Of a stretch of 64,000 bases of DNA, positions 21,728-31,438 are shown in pieces. The notes under the pieces are model-generated. The model was not told where the DNA came from. It made no database searches and saw only the letters and a list, made by a program, of their open reading frames with translations. The DNA is from an uncultured SAR86 cluster bacterium. Lineage in GTDB: Bacteria > Pseudomonadota > Gammaproteobacteria > Magnimaribacterales > D2472. The DNA is taken from assembly GCA_902557965.1 (NCBI GenBank), contig CACECK010000002.1, positions 124,001 to 188,000 on the forward strand, written 5' to 3'. The position numbers were made by a program, and so were the translations under genes. The stretch's first letter is position 1, and every line of letters begins with the position of its first letter.

Positions 21728-22900
21728 ATGAATGAAAACAAAAAATTTGATTTTGTTATATATGGAGCAACAGGCTTCACTGGAAAACTCGTTGTTGAGT
21801 ACGCTATGCAGAAATATTCAGATAATACTGATGTTTCCTGGGCAATAGCTGGAAGAAGTGTTTCTAAATTAGAAGAACTTAAAAATAAAATGAATCTTTC
21901 AGATGATATAACCATTTTTGAAGTTGATAGTGATAACCAAGAATCTATAGACAACTTAGTAAACCAAACCAAGTGTGTTTTAACTACAGTTGGACCTTAT
22001 CAATTATATGGAGAGAATATAATAAAAACATGTGTTGCTTCAGGAACCGATTATGTTGATTTATGTGGCGAACCTGGTTTTATGTTCAGAATAATAAATG
22101 AGTGTTCAGCTAAAGCAAAAGAAACTGGTTCAAGGATAATTTTCTCTTGTGGATTTGACAGTATTCCTTTTGATTTGGGTGTTCTTTATGTTCAAGAAGA
22201 AGTTATGTCAAAAATTGGTAAATATGCTGAATCAGTAAGAGGAAGAGTCAGAGTTATGAATGGTGAATTTTCAGGTGGAACTGCTGCTTCAATGAAAGCA
22301 ACAATGTCATCATTAAAATCAAATCCTGAATTAATAAATGTACTTATAAATCCTCATGGACTGTGTGAAGGTTCTCAAGGGGCTCAACAAGCTGATGATA
22401 CAAAGCCGGTATATGATGATGAGCTTGAAACTTGGGTGGCTCCATTTTTTATGGCGCCGATAAACACAAAAAACATACATCGCTCGAATAAGTTAATGGA
22501 TCATAAGTATGGAGAAAATTTTTTATATAACGAAATGTGGATAACAGGCCCTGGTGATGAGGGCAAGGCTGCTGCAGATATGATTGCATCAACCAATCCA
22601 ATTGCTGGAGATGATGTACCTGCTCCAGGAGAGGGACCATCAAGAGAAAAAAGAGAAAATGGTAGTTATGAGATTTTATTTTGTGCAGATGTTGATAACC
22701 AGGTCTTTAAGGCTTCAGTTGCCGGAGATATGGATCCTGGGTATGGCTCTACATCAAAAATGATTACTGAAAGTGCAATTTGTCTTGTTAAGGATGTTAA
22801 AGATTTGGAAGGAGGTATTTATACTCCTGCTGCATCTTTGGGAATGAAGCTGGTATATAGGTTAGAGGCAAATGCAGGACTAACTTTTAAAGTTGAGTAG
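21728..22900 (+). CDS. Saccharopine dehydrogenase-like NADP-binding oxidoreductase (trans-acting enoyl reductase type)
   Basis: 390 aa; FDFVIYGATGFTGKLVVEY; DYVDLCGEPGF; CGFDSIPFDLG. Confidence 0.9.
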   Translation: MNENKKFDFVIYGATGFTGKLVVEYAMQKYSDNTDVSWAIAGRSVSKLEELKNKMNLSDDITIFEVDSDNQESIDNLVNQTKCVLTTVGPYQLYGENIIKTCVASGTDYVDLCGEPGFMFRIINECSAKAKETGSRIIFSCGFDSIPFDLGVLYVQEEVMSKIGKYAESVRGRVRVMNGEFSGGTAASMKATMSSLKSNPELINVLINPHGLCEGSQGAQQADDTKPVYDDELETWVAPFFMAPINTKNIHRSNKLMDHKYGENFLYNEMWITGPGDEGKAAADMIASTNPIAGDDVPAPGEGPSREKRENGSYEILFCADVDNQVFKASVAGDMDPGYGSTSKMITESAICLVKDVKDLEGGIYTPAASLGMKLVYRLEANAGLTFKVE

Positions 22901-22901
22901 A

Positions 22902-23291
22902 TTAAAGTTCGCCTTTTTCTCTTAGATTTGCTCTAATTTGAGTTGCGCTTATCGAGGAGATTTCTTCTTCAAAAACTTCTTCTTCGAATTTGTAACCAAC
23001 TCCTCTACCGAAGGTAATATTAGTTATATTAGGTACCAGCATGATTTCGTAGTCTTTACCTCTTTTGTAATTATCTAATAATAAATTTTCTTCAATATTC
23101 TTACATACTGTGTCCCAGCAAAAAGGATTATCATCTTGTCCTTCTCCCCCTGAAACACCTTCAACATCTCTTACTTGAATAATCACTTGCCCAGTTTTCT
23201 CTATACATCTTTTAAAAAGTTCTTGATGACCTTTATGCCATGGCTGCCATCTTCCAAGCATTTGCACAGTTGGTTTTTTCCAATCAAACAT
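22902..23291 (-). CDS. Small adenylyl/cytidylyltransferase-like protein
   Basis: 129 aa; GRWQPWHKGHQELFKR (HxGH), C-terminal ISATQIRANL (ISxTxxR). Confidence 0.85.
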   Translation of the reverse strand: MFDWKKPTVQMLGRWQPWHKGHQELFKRCIEKTGQVIIQVRDVEGVSGGEGQDDNPFCWDTVCKNIEENLLLDNYKRGKDYEIMLVPNITNITFGRGVGYKFEEEVFEEEISSISATQIRANLREKGEL

Positions 23292-23694
23292 TATTCAAAA
23301 TTTCCCTTGCAATCATTTCATGATTCGAATCGTTCATTTCCGTAATTCTAAAATTCACATCAGAAGGCTCTTCAAACATTTTATTAGTATCCTCATACCT
23401 TCCTTCTTTAATTGTATTCATCCATATTGTTATATCAGGATCAAAATTATCTTTAGTTTTTTTTGTTGGACATACAAAATCACATATCACCATACGACCA
23501 TGTTTTTTTTCAAAATCTGCTAAATTTTTCATCCTGAGACTTTGTCTGATTCTTCCCTGTGGTGAGAAATCCCAATCATTTGCCATATCTCTGACTATAT
23601 CCGCGTTATACCAAGCAGCCTCAAGAAGGGGCTGCAGTCTTTTTGCTAAATATGTTTTACCACTTCCAGGAAGACCCATTATTAATATTTTCAT
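23284..23694 (-). CDS. P-loop kinase, adenylylsulfate kinase-like
   Basis: 136 aa; Walker A GLPGSGKT; NADIVRDMANDWDFSPQGRIRQSLRM resembles the APS-kinase DGDxVR…FSxxDRxxNIRR region. Confidence 0.82.
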   Translation of the reverse strand: MKILIMGLPGSGKTYLAKRLQPLLEAAWYNADIVRDMANDWDFSPQGRIRQSLRMKNLADFEKKHGRMVICDFVCPTKKTKDNFDPDITIWMNTIKEGRYEDTNKMFEEPSDVNFRITEMNDSNHEMIAREILNNV

Positions 23695-24797
23695 TATCTT
23701 AATTTCGTAATGCTAAAAATTTCATTCTTGAATTGAATAAGTTTTTCATTATCAATTGCTTTTTTAACTTTATTAAATGCACGTTGATTTTTTTCTAGAC
23801 CTTGAATATCTTTTTCAGGTATTTGACCTACATACAAAATGTTAGCCCATTTAGCATCCATATTATGGCCAAATAGTTCTGTAACAGTCTGATCAGGAGC
23901 TTTTCTAAAATTAAAAAAGTAGCTTTTTGGCATACCAAAATTAAATTTATTATTCTCAACAATCGGATTATTTTTTAGGTACTCAATAATATCTTTTGCA
24001 GTATTTGGAAATGCTTCTTTTTCTTTAAAAGCTATTTTTAAAATCTTTTGGATAGAATCTCCACCGCAAGAATGAGTTATTAAAAGCTTGCCAGACTTAT
24101 TTAACAATTTCATTAATGGACCTATTACATTATTCACTTTTATCTTCACAGAAGACGCAGCTCTGTATGCTTGTGAGGCAATAATTAGATCGTAATTATT
24201 GTTTTTATAGTCATTTTTTAGGAAGTGCTCTAGATGTCTTTTATTATCTTCACGATAAATTCTAATAATACAAGGATTTGAATAAGATGTTCTATCATTT
24301 TTATCGATCTCAATTCCCCAATTCTTCTTAATAAAATTACTTAGCTTAGTTCCAGTTATTTGAGTATTAAAGTCAAACGAGTTATCGCTTTTAAGAATTA
24401 AATTGTATTCTTTCACTTTTTTATTTTTAATCTTTGATGAGCTTTCAATATAACCAACTTCAGAAAATTTTACATTAGTCATTGTTAGTAACATGTTAGG
24501 ATGTTCTACAAATCTATCTGGCATTTTTTCTAAAGTGTTCTTTAGATCCTCATAACTAATTTCTTTTCCAGATATCAGAAGCGATGTATATGGATGATAT
24601 CTATGAAAACTTTTTATAACATTTGATGTTATTGTTCCATCTCCTGTTCCAGCATCAAGAATTCTTAGGTAAGATTTATTTAGTGATAAAGATGCAATGT
24701 GTGGATAAATTTTTGATGAAATAGCCTTCTTTTCGCTCGTGTTTTGTATGAATGATAGATACTTTAATCTATCATCAAAAAATCTTTTTTTCCCCAT
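23694..24797 (-). CDS. Class I SAM-dependent methyltransferase-like protein
   Basis: Motif I LRILDAGTGDGTITSNV; Rossmann-like LLNKSGKLLITHSCGG. Listed start 24809 is TTG; in-frame ATG at 24797. Confidence 0.7.
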   Translation of the reverse strand: MGKKRFFDDRLKYLSFIQNTSEKKAISSKIYPHIASLSLNKSYLRILDAGTGDGTITSNVIKSFHRYHPYTSLLISGKEISYEDLKNTLEKMPDRFVEHPNMLLTMTNVKFSEVGYIESSSKIKNKKVKEYNLILKSDNSFDFNTQITGTKLSNFIKKNWGIEIDKNDRTSYSNPCIIRIYREDNKRHLEHFLKNDYKNNNYDLIIASQAYRAASSVKIKVNNVIGPLMKLLNKSGKLLITHSCGGDSIQKILKIAFKEKEAFPNTAKDIIEYLKNNPIVENNKFNFGMPKSYFFNFRKAPDQTVTELFGHNMDAKWANILYVGQIPEKDIQGLEKNQRAFNKVKKAIDNEKLIQFKNEIFSITKLR

Positions 24798-24908
24798 AAA
24801 AATATCCAAAAATTAGATGTATAAATGATAATCGAAATAAAGAAATAATGCATTTACTCATAGGATATTTTGAGATTAAAATAGCATAAAAATCTAGGGG
24901 GAATTTTT

Positions 24909-26063
24909 ATGACAGAATCACAGCTACCATTATTAATTGGAATAGGAACACGTGTAAGAAAATCTCCATATTATGAGTCTAATTTGAAATATGGTGTTAC
25001 AGGCTTTACTGTCTATAACAAAATGTATCTGCCAACTGCTTTCTCTGGACCTGAGAAAGAATACGAAAGTTTAATTAATGATGTTACTTTTGGAGATTTT
25101 GCTGCTGAAAGACAAATAGAAATTACTGGAGCAGATGCTTATAATTTTGTCAGGTATATCCAACCAAGAAATCTAGAAAAATGTGAAATAGGTTTTTGCA
25201 AATATATTTTGCTAACAGATAAAGATGGCGGAATTGTTAATGATGCATGTTTATTGAGACTTGAAGAAAATAAGTTTTGGATTTCGCCTGGCGATGGAGA
25301 CGTTATTCTTTGGCTCCAAGGTATAGCAATTAATTCTGGTATGGATGTTCATATTATTGAACCTGATGTTTCGCCTCTTCAAATAAGTGGACCAAAATCA
25401 GGAAAATTAATTCAAAAGTTGTTTGATGGAAAACATGATGATCTGGGTTACTACAAAGCAGCTGAAACTTCTCTAGAAGAAATTCCAATGGTAATTGCTC
25501 GAACTGGATGGAGTGGTGAACTCAGTTATGAGCTTTATCTGCAAGATAGAAATTTAGGCAACAAATTATTTGAGTTAGTTTACGAAGCTGCTAAAGAGTT
25601 TAACGGAAGAGTAATTGCCCCAAATACAATAAGAACAATCGAGGGCGGTATATTGTCTTATGGTGGCGATTTTGGCCGTGAACATAATCCTTACACTATT
25701 GGGATGGGCAGGTTGGTCGATGTAGATCAAGAAACTGATTTTATTGGTAAAGAAGCGCTTAAAAAAATAAAAGAAAATGGTTTAAAGGAAAAGTTGGTTG
25801 GCTTAGAATTAGACGGAGAACCAATAATCAAAGCACCTGAAAATTTTTGGCCTGTGCATAACGAAAATCATCAAAAAGTTGGCAGAGTCTCAAGAGCCTT
25901 TTATTCACCACGTTTAAAGAAAAATATTGCACTTGCTATAGTTGATATTGATTTCTCTTCAGAAGGAACAGATATAAATGTTTCAACTCCAAATGGAGAC
26001 TTGGCTGCAAAAGTTGTTAAATTGCCATGGTTTAATGCTAAAAAAGAAAATAAACTTGATTAA
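24909..26063 (+). CDS. GcvT/aminomethyltransferase-fold protein, DMSP demethylase (DmdA)-like
   Basis: 384 aa; GVTGFTVYNKMYLPTAF…FGDFAAERQIEITGADA, ARTGWSGELSYELYL, LSYGGDF. Similar by eye to recalled Pelagibacter DmdA (VSAYTVYNHMLLPASF…WDVAAERQVEISG). Confidence 0.75.
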   Translation: MTESQLPLLIGIGTRVRKSPYYESNLKYGVTGFTVYNKMYLPTAFSGPEKEYESLINDVTFGDFAAERQIEITGADAYNFVRYIQPRNLEKCEIGFCKYILLTDKDGGIVNDACLLRLEENKFWISPGDGDVILWLQGIAINSGMDVHIIEPDVSPLQISGPKSGKLIQKLFDGKHDDLGYYKAAETSLEEIPMVIARTGWSGELSYELYLQDRNLGNKLFELVYEAAKEFNGRVIAPNTIRTIEGGILSYGGDFGREHNPYTIGMGRLVDVDQETDFIGKEALKKIKENGLKEKLVGLELDGEPIIKAPENFWPVHNENHQKVGRVSRAFYSPRLKKNIALAIVDIDFSSEGTDINVSTPNGDLAAKVVKLPWFNAKKENKLD

Positions 26064-26066
26064 TAC

Positions 26067-26594
26067 ATGAAAATAAATATATTTCTAATTTTAATTTTTT
26101 CTTTAAACTCTTTTTCTATGGTTATTGACAATTTGGATGATATTAGGGGTGATTGGGTATCTATTTCAGATCAAGTTATGGGAGGTATTTCTGAAGGTGG
26201 CTTATTTGAAATACAAGAGGATGGAAAAAATTTCTATAGGTTAGAAGGCGTTGTTAGCACCAAAAACAATGGTGGCTTCCTACAAGCTCAAGTAAGGAAT
26301 AAGAATAGTTCGCAAGTATACAAAGGTCTAAAATTAACTGTTAGAGGAACAAATGACAATTATTATGTGTGGATAAGGACACCACAATGCAGGTTTCCGT
26401 GGGATAGATATCTTGTTTCATTTCTTCCAACATCAGACTGGCAAACAATATATATACCTTTTGAAGATTTTAAAAAATCTAATGCTTATATGCGCAAAAA
26501 GATGAATTTAAAACAAATTCGAACAATTGCATTAGCGGCATATGGTAAAGATTTCAATGCACAATTAGATATAGCAAACATTGAGTTTTATTAA
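26067..26594 (+). CDS. CIA30 family protein with signal peptide
   Basis: 175 aa; DDIRGDWVSISDQVMGGISEG; GGFLQAQVRN; W..IYIPFEDFK. Confidence 0.85.
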   Translation: MKINIFLILIFSLNSFSMVIDNLDDIRGDWVSISDQVMGGISEGGLFEIQEDGKNFYRLEGVVSTKNNGGFLQAQVRNKNSSQVYKGLKLTVRGTNDNYYVWIRTPQCRFPWDRYLVSFLPTSDWQTIYIPFEDFKKSNAYMRKKMNLKQIRTIALAAYGKDFNAQLDIANIEFY

Positions 26595-27053
26595 TTGACC
26601 TTTTCAAATTTGGACAATGAATTTATGCAAGCAGCCATTCATCTTGCAAAAATATCTTATAAAAAAAATGAAGTGCCTGTTGGAGCAGTAGTTGTTTTTG
26701 AGAATAATATAGTTGGAAAGGGAAGGAATTCTATGATTTCGGAGAATGATGTTACTGCGCATGCTGAGATCAATGCTATTAGAGATGCATCAAGAAATTT
26801 AGGCAACTATAGATTAATTAATTGCAATATATATGTAACACTTGAACCATGTCATATGTGTGCAAAAGCAATAGCAGATGCAAGAATAGATAATTTGGTT
26901 TTTGCCACCAAGGAACCCAAAACTGGAAGTGTTGTCTCAATAGACAACATTTATGATAAAAATATATTGAATCATTGTGTTAATTACCAATACGGTTTGT
27001 TGAAAGATGAAAGCTCTAAATTATTGAAAAATTTCTTTAGAGATAAAAGATAA
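26595..27053 (+). CDS. tadA: tRNA-specific adenosine deaminase
   Basis: 152 aa, TTG start; VTAHAEINAIRDA (HAE) and TLEPCHMCAKAIADARI (PCxxC). Confidence 0.93.
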   Translation: MTFSNLDNEFMQAAIHLAKISYKKNEVPVGAVVVFENNIVGKGRNSMISENDVTAHAEINAIRDASRNLGNYRLINCNIYVTLEPCHMCAKAIADARIDNLVFATKEPKTGSVVSIDNIYDKNILNHCVNYQYGLLKDESSKLLKNFFRDKR

Positions 27054-27491
27054 TTAGATTTTCTTTATCATTTTAGAATGAGGGATTCCAGTATCTGAGC
27101 CCTTATATGGACCAACTACTTCATAACCTGACTTTTCGTAGAACCGAATTGCATGATCACGAGCATTCAAAATTATTGAATCTACCTTTTTCAATTTTGC
27201 ATAACTTTCTAACTCTTCGACAACCTGCTTTCCAATTCCTTTGCCTCTATGATAATCATCCACGGCCATAAATCTTATTTGTGCTTCATCAGGTGAATTA
27301 AGATGAAGTCTGCCACATGCAACTATTTTTTTATCAATCAAGCCAATAAGATGAAAGCTACTATTTTCATGCTCATCTTTTAGAGACTCAACCGACTTTC
27401 CAATAGGTTGCCTGAGAATTTTCCACCTAAATAAATCATATTTATCAAATTCTTCTTTATTATCTGGAGATTTAAAATGAATTCTATTCAC
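27054..27491 (-). CDS. GNAT family N-acetyltransferase
   Basis: 145 aa; IRFMAVDDYHRGKGIGKQVVEEL acetyl-CoA binding motif; FYEKSGYEVVG. Confidence 0.92.
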   Translation of the reverse strand: MNRIHFKSPDNKEEFDKYDLFRWKILRQPIGKSVESLKDEHENSSFHLIGLIDKKIVACGRLHLNSPDEAQIRFMAVDDYHRGKGIGKQVVEELESYAKLKKVDSIILNARDHAIRFYEKSGYEVVGPYKGSDTGIPHSKMIKKI

Positions 27492-28296
27492 TAAGTTCTA
27501 ACCAAACAGGACAATGATCAGATGGTTTTTCCATTGCTCTCGCATCATAATCTATTCCAACTTTTTTGATTGAATCTCTTAAATTATTAGTAATTAAAAT
27601 GTGATCAATTCTCAATCCTCTTTTTGGATTTTGATCAAACATTCTTGATCTATAGTCAAACCAAGAATAAATTGAAGCTTCTTCTGGATAAATAACTCTC
27701 CATGAATCAGTAAAGCCTAAATTTTTAATGCTATTCCACATCTCTCTCTCTTGAGGTTGAAAAGATGTCTTTCCATCTCTTAGCCATCTTTTGGCATTTT
27801 CTTCTCCGATACCTATGTCGATGTCCTCTGGGGAAACATTAAAATCTCCCATAACAATCAAATTTTTCTTTGTTTTCATTAGTGCTTCTATGTGCTCTTT
27901 TAGATCAGCATAATATTTTATTTTTTTTGGAAATTTTGTCTCGTGATTAATATTTTCTCCTTGTGGAAAATAACCATTCATAATTGTTATTTCCTTATTC
28001 CCAAATTTAAAAGTAGATTGAATAAACCTTTTTTGATCGTCCTCAGTATCACTTATGAAGCCTTTAACAGTATTTAAGGGTTTATTTTTGCTTAGAATTG
28101 CAACACCATAATGTCCTTTTTGACCCCAAAATTCTACGTGGTATCCAATTTCGTTTATCACATCTATAGGAAAGTCAGGATCATTTACTTTGGTTTCTTG
28201 CAAACCAATGACATCAGGATTCAAAGTATCCCTGAGATGCTCAATTTGATGAGGCCTTGCACGAATGCTATTTATATTAAATGAGACTATTTTCAT
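27484..28296 (-). CDS. xth: Exodeoxyribonuclease III
   Basis: 270 aa; FNINSIRARPHQIEHL, GLQETKV, VMGDFNVSPEDID, RIDHIL, SDHCPVWLEL. Confidence 0.95.
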   Translation of the reverse strand: MKIVSFNINSIRARPHQIEHLRDTLNPDVIGLQETKVNDPDFPIDVINEIGYHVEFWGQKGHYGVAILSKNKPLNTVKGFISDTEDDQKRFIQSTFKFGNKEITIMNGYFPQGENINHETKFPKKIKYYADLKEHIEALMKTKKNLIVMGDFNVSPEDIDIGIGEENAKRWLRDGKTSFQPQEREMWNSIKNLGFTDSWRVIYPEEASIYSWFDYRSRMFDQNPKRGLRIDHILITNNLRDSIKKVGIDYDARAMEKPSDHCPVWLELSE

Positions 28297-28297
28297 A

Positions 28298-30340
28298 TCA
28301 GTTAACCATTGTAATAATTTTTTCTTGTTTTAGGCCTAAATAATCATTAACTATTTTAGCCGATTCTATTAATTGAAAATCATTTTCAAAATCAATTCTA
28401 TTTGCATTAACTTCGTCATCATTTTCTTTATTAAAATTTTCTAGATCTTCATAAGAAGCAAACTCATCAAAGCCTAAGGAATTTCTTCTCCTATTTTCAA
28501 TTTCTAGTAACCAATTTTTTCTAAGAATTTTTTGATTTTTTCTATCTTGAAGCTTCAAACTTAGAAATTTTTTATCCTTATTAAGATCATATCTTTTTCT
28601 TACATCCTTTAAATAGTTAAGATTTGGTTCATAAGTAAGCCTGTCTTTATGAAGTTCTAAAACATTCTCAATTACTGAGGTATCAAAAACAAATTTCTTA
28701 TGCCTGTATGGCCTAATGACATCCCATTGCAAAGCAGTAGGGTATGAACTCTCGCCAACAGAATCAATATCCCAAGTCACTGGAAGTTCTATATCAGGAA
28801 CAACACCTTTATTTTGAGTACTTTTACCATTAACTCTATAATATTTTGATTCTGTAATTTTGATCTGGCCTTCAGATAAATCTTCTAGACTTTGAACAGT
28901 ACCTTTACCAAAAGTTCTTTGGCCCACAACTAAGCCTCTTCTATAATCTTGAATTGCTCCTGCAACTATTTCTGATGCTGAGGCTGAATACCTATTAACA
29001 AGAACTATTACAGGTTTATCCCAAACCTGAATTGCTCTTGTATCTCCATATGGCTGTATAAGTCCTCTTTTTTGTTTCACTTGCACCGTAGGACCTGATG
29101 AAACAAATAGTCCAATAATTTTATTTGCCTCAATAAGAGCTCCACCGCCATTATTACGTAAATCTAGAATAACAGCATCAATCCCATTAGCATTAAATTC
29201 TTCAAGGATATTTTTTACATCTTTGCTGCTGCTCTTATAGTCTGTATTTCTTTTGGCATATTCTTCAAAATCTATATAAAAGGAAGGTAGATCAATAACT
29301 CCAATTTTATTTTCATCTATTTCAAATACATCCGACTGAGCAGCTCTATCCTCGAGTTTTACTTCCTCTCTTTTTAAAGTGACAATTTTTCTATTATCAA
29401 TATCAGACTCAAAGGATATAAATTCTATTTGTACTTCTGTATCAATATCGCCTCTTATTAGATCTACTACTTCATCAATTCTCCATCCAACAACATCTGT
29501 AAATTCATCCTCATCAACCTGTTTGATCTTAGATATTCTATCTTCTGGTTTTATTTTTCCAGATTTTTCTGCAGGTCCGCCTGGTACAAGACTTATTACT
29601 TTCGTGTAATCGTCATCAACACCTAGAAGTGCCCCAATACCACTTAATTTTAAGCTCATATTCATATCAAAATCTTCTGCAGACCTTGGTGATAGATATG
29701 ATGAATGAGGATCAAATTGGTTTGTGAGGATATTCATAGCAAGAGAAAAAATGTCTTCTTCTTTTTGTTGAGCTATTCTGCGTAGTCTATTTTTATATCT
29801 TTTGCTGATATCCTCTTTAGGATTATCACTCGATGAATCTGATAATTTTGCAACCAATAAATCATTTTTAGTATCTAATCGCCATATTTCTTCAATATTA
29901 GACATGTTTATTTGCCACTCATTATCATCCTCAAAGATATCTAGATACTCATTAATAGTAAAATCAAAATTTGTATTCTCAATTAACTTAATTTGAAATT
30001 CAGAATACGAAACTAATTTCTCATAATATAAATTTATTAATTCATAGGCTAATTCAATATCAAATTTCTTACTTGTTGTTTGACTGGCTGCTTTCAAATA
30101 ATAGTCAAACTCACTTTTAATAAAGTAATTTTTTTCCCCATCTAAGCGCTCAAAAATTGCTTCAAAATATTTTTTATTAAAGTCCTGATCATTAAAATTT
30201 CTAACATAATGTTCTCGAGATAGTTTTTTATATATTTCATTACTTAAATCTTTTTTCTTTTCGCTTATATTAATTTTTTCATATGTCTCTGAGGAAGTGA
30301 GAATAGAAAAAGTAACTACAAATATTAGATAAAAACGCAT
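28298..30340 (-). CDS. prc: Carboxy-terminal (tail-specific) protease, S41
   Basis: 680 aa; signal peptide, PDZ domain, VLVNRYSASASEIVAGAIQDYRRGLVVGQRTFGKGTVQ. Confidence 0.94.
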   Translation of the reverse strand: MRFYLIFVVTFSILTSSETYEKINISEKKKDLSNEIYKKLSREHYVRNFNDQDFNKKYFEAIFERLDGEKNYFIKSEFDYYLKAASQTTSKKFDIELAYELINLYYEKLVSYSEFQIKLIENTNFDFTINEYLDIFEDDNEWQINMSNIEEIWRLDTKNDLLVAKLSDSSSDNPKEDISKRYKNRLRRIAQQKEEDIFSLAMNILTNQFDPHSSYLSPRSAEDFDMNMSLKLSGIGALLGVDDDYTKVISLVPGGPAEKSGKIKPEDRISKIKQVDEDEFTDVVGWRIDEVVDLIRGDIDTEVQIEFISFESDIDNRKIVTLKREEVKLEDRAAQSDVFEIDENKIGVIDLPSFYIDFEEYAKRNTDYKSSSKDVKNILEEFNANGIDAVILDLRNNGGGALIEANKIIGLFVSSGPTVQVKQKRGLIQPYGDTRAIQVWDKPVIVLVNRYSASASEIVAGAIQDYRRGLVVGQRTFGKGTVQSLEDLSEGQIKITESKYYRVNGKSTQNKGVVPDIELPVTWDIDSVGESSYPTALQWDVIRPYRHKKFVFDTSVIENVLELHKDRLTYEPNLNYLKDVRKRYDLNKDKKFLSLKLQDRKNQKILRKNWLLEIENRRRNSLGFDEFASYEDLENFNKENDDEVNANRIDFENDFQLIESAKIVNDYLGLKQEKIITMVN

Positions 30341-30348
30341 ACTAACTT

Positions 30349-31437
30349 TTAAAAACCTTGAATTTTTGCTGCTTCTGCTCTGACTATCTCAGGCGCACCA
30401 AGCAATTGCCTATTTAGGCCAATTCTTTTAAACCAGTAATGAGTTCCTAAAAGATCGGTAAAGCCCATACCCCCATGAACTTCTGTTGCTTTTTTTGATA
30501 TTTCTTTAGATATTTCAGATACATGAGATTTTGCATGACATGCCATTAATTTTGCATCATCTTCACTATTATCAAAACTATGTGCTGCATGCCATACTAG
30601 CGAATAACATGGTTCAAGTTCAGATGCCATCTCTGCACACATGTGTTTTACCGCCTGAAATGAACCAATAACTCTATTAAATTGCTTTCTTTCTTTTGAG
30701 TAAGATACTGCCATATCAAGCATTGTTTGTGATGCCCCTAAAGAATCTGCTGCAAGTGTTATACGTCCGGCATCGATTGACTTCTCGATTGCATTTGTTG
30801 ATTTAATAGTGCCTTCCAAGATTTCTATTGGCGTATTTTCAAATTTAATTTCCTTATATGTTCTTGTTTTATCAACTGTTATTAAATCAATACAACTTAT
30901 AGTCTCATGATCTAAAGGTACCATTCCTAGAACACCATTAGCATCAGACACCAGCAAATGTGTTGCATGATCAGTATCTATAACAAATAAAGTATTTCCA
31001 TTTACAACTTGACCAGAAAAATTAATTTTACTTGAATTCCTTGATCCAAAATAATCAGAAAAACCAATCCCAAACTTTATGTTGCCAACTGACATTTCAT
31101 TCAAAATTTTGGTTGTTTGATCGACATTGCCACCTAATTTTATTGCAATAGGAGCCATTACATATGAACCGCAGAAGGGTATTGGAGCAACCGCTCCACC
31201 TAAACTTTGACTAATTGCAGCTGCAAATAATAAATCCAGACCAAGCCCACCATTTTCTTCAGGTATCAATATATTATTTATACCAAGATTAACAATCCCT
31301 TTATGAATATCTTTTTTCAAACTAGATTTATCGCCATCTGAAATTTTTCTAATAATATCTAAATCAGCATTATCCTCAAGAAATTTCTTAACGTTATCTT
31401 GAAAGAAAATTTGATCTTCAGAAAGGCCAAAATACAT
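30349..31437 (-). CDS. Acyl-CoA dehydrogenase
   Basis: MYFGLSEDQIFFQDNVKKFLEDN…SYSKERKQFNRVIGSFQAVKH, EVHGGMGFTDLLGTHYWFKR. Listed start 31530 overlaps the upstream gene; ATG at 31437 preferred. Confidence 0.92.
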   Translation of the reverse strand: MYFGLSEDQIFFQDNVKKFLEDNADLDIIRKISDGDKSSLKKDIHKGIVNLGINNILIPEENGGLGLDLLFAAAISQSLGGAVAPIPFCGSYVMAPIAIKLGGNVDQTTKILNEMSVGNIKFGIGFSDYFGSRNSSKINFSGQVVNGNTLFVIDTDHATHLLVSDANGVLGMVPLDHETISCIDLITVDKTRTYKEIKFENTPIEILEGTIKSTNAIEKSIDAGRITLAADSLGASQTMLDMAVSYSKERKQFNRVIGSFQAVKHMCAEMASELEPCYSLVWHAAHSFDNSEDDAKLMACHAKSHVSEISKEISKKATEVHGGMGFTDLLGTHYWFKRIGLNRQLLGAPEIVRAEAAKIQGF

Positions 31438-31438
31438 A

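Noticed and set aside
22902-23694. Classical sulfate assimilation (ATP sulfurylase + APS kinase)
   Set aside because: The nucleotidyltransferase is only 129 aa and there are no cysD/cysN/cysH genes nearby; kept as an unassigned cassette instead.
24909-26063. Ordinary glycine cleavage T protein (gcvT)
   Set aside because: No gcvH/gcvP neighbours and the N-terminal motif reads closer to DmdA; not excluded with certainty, needs phylogeny.
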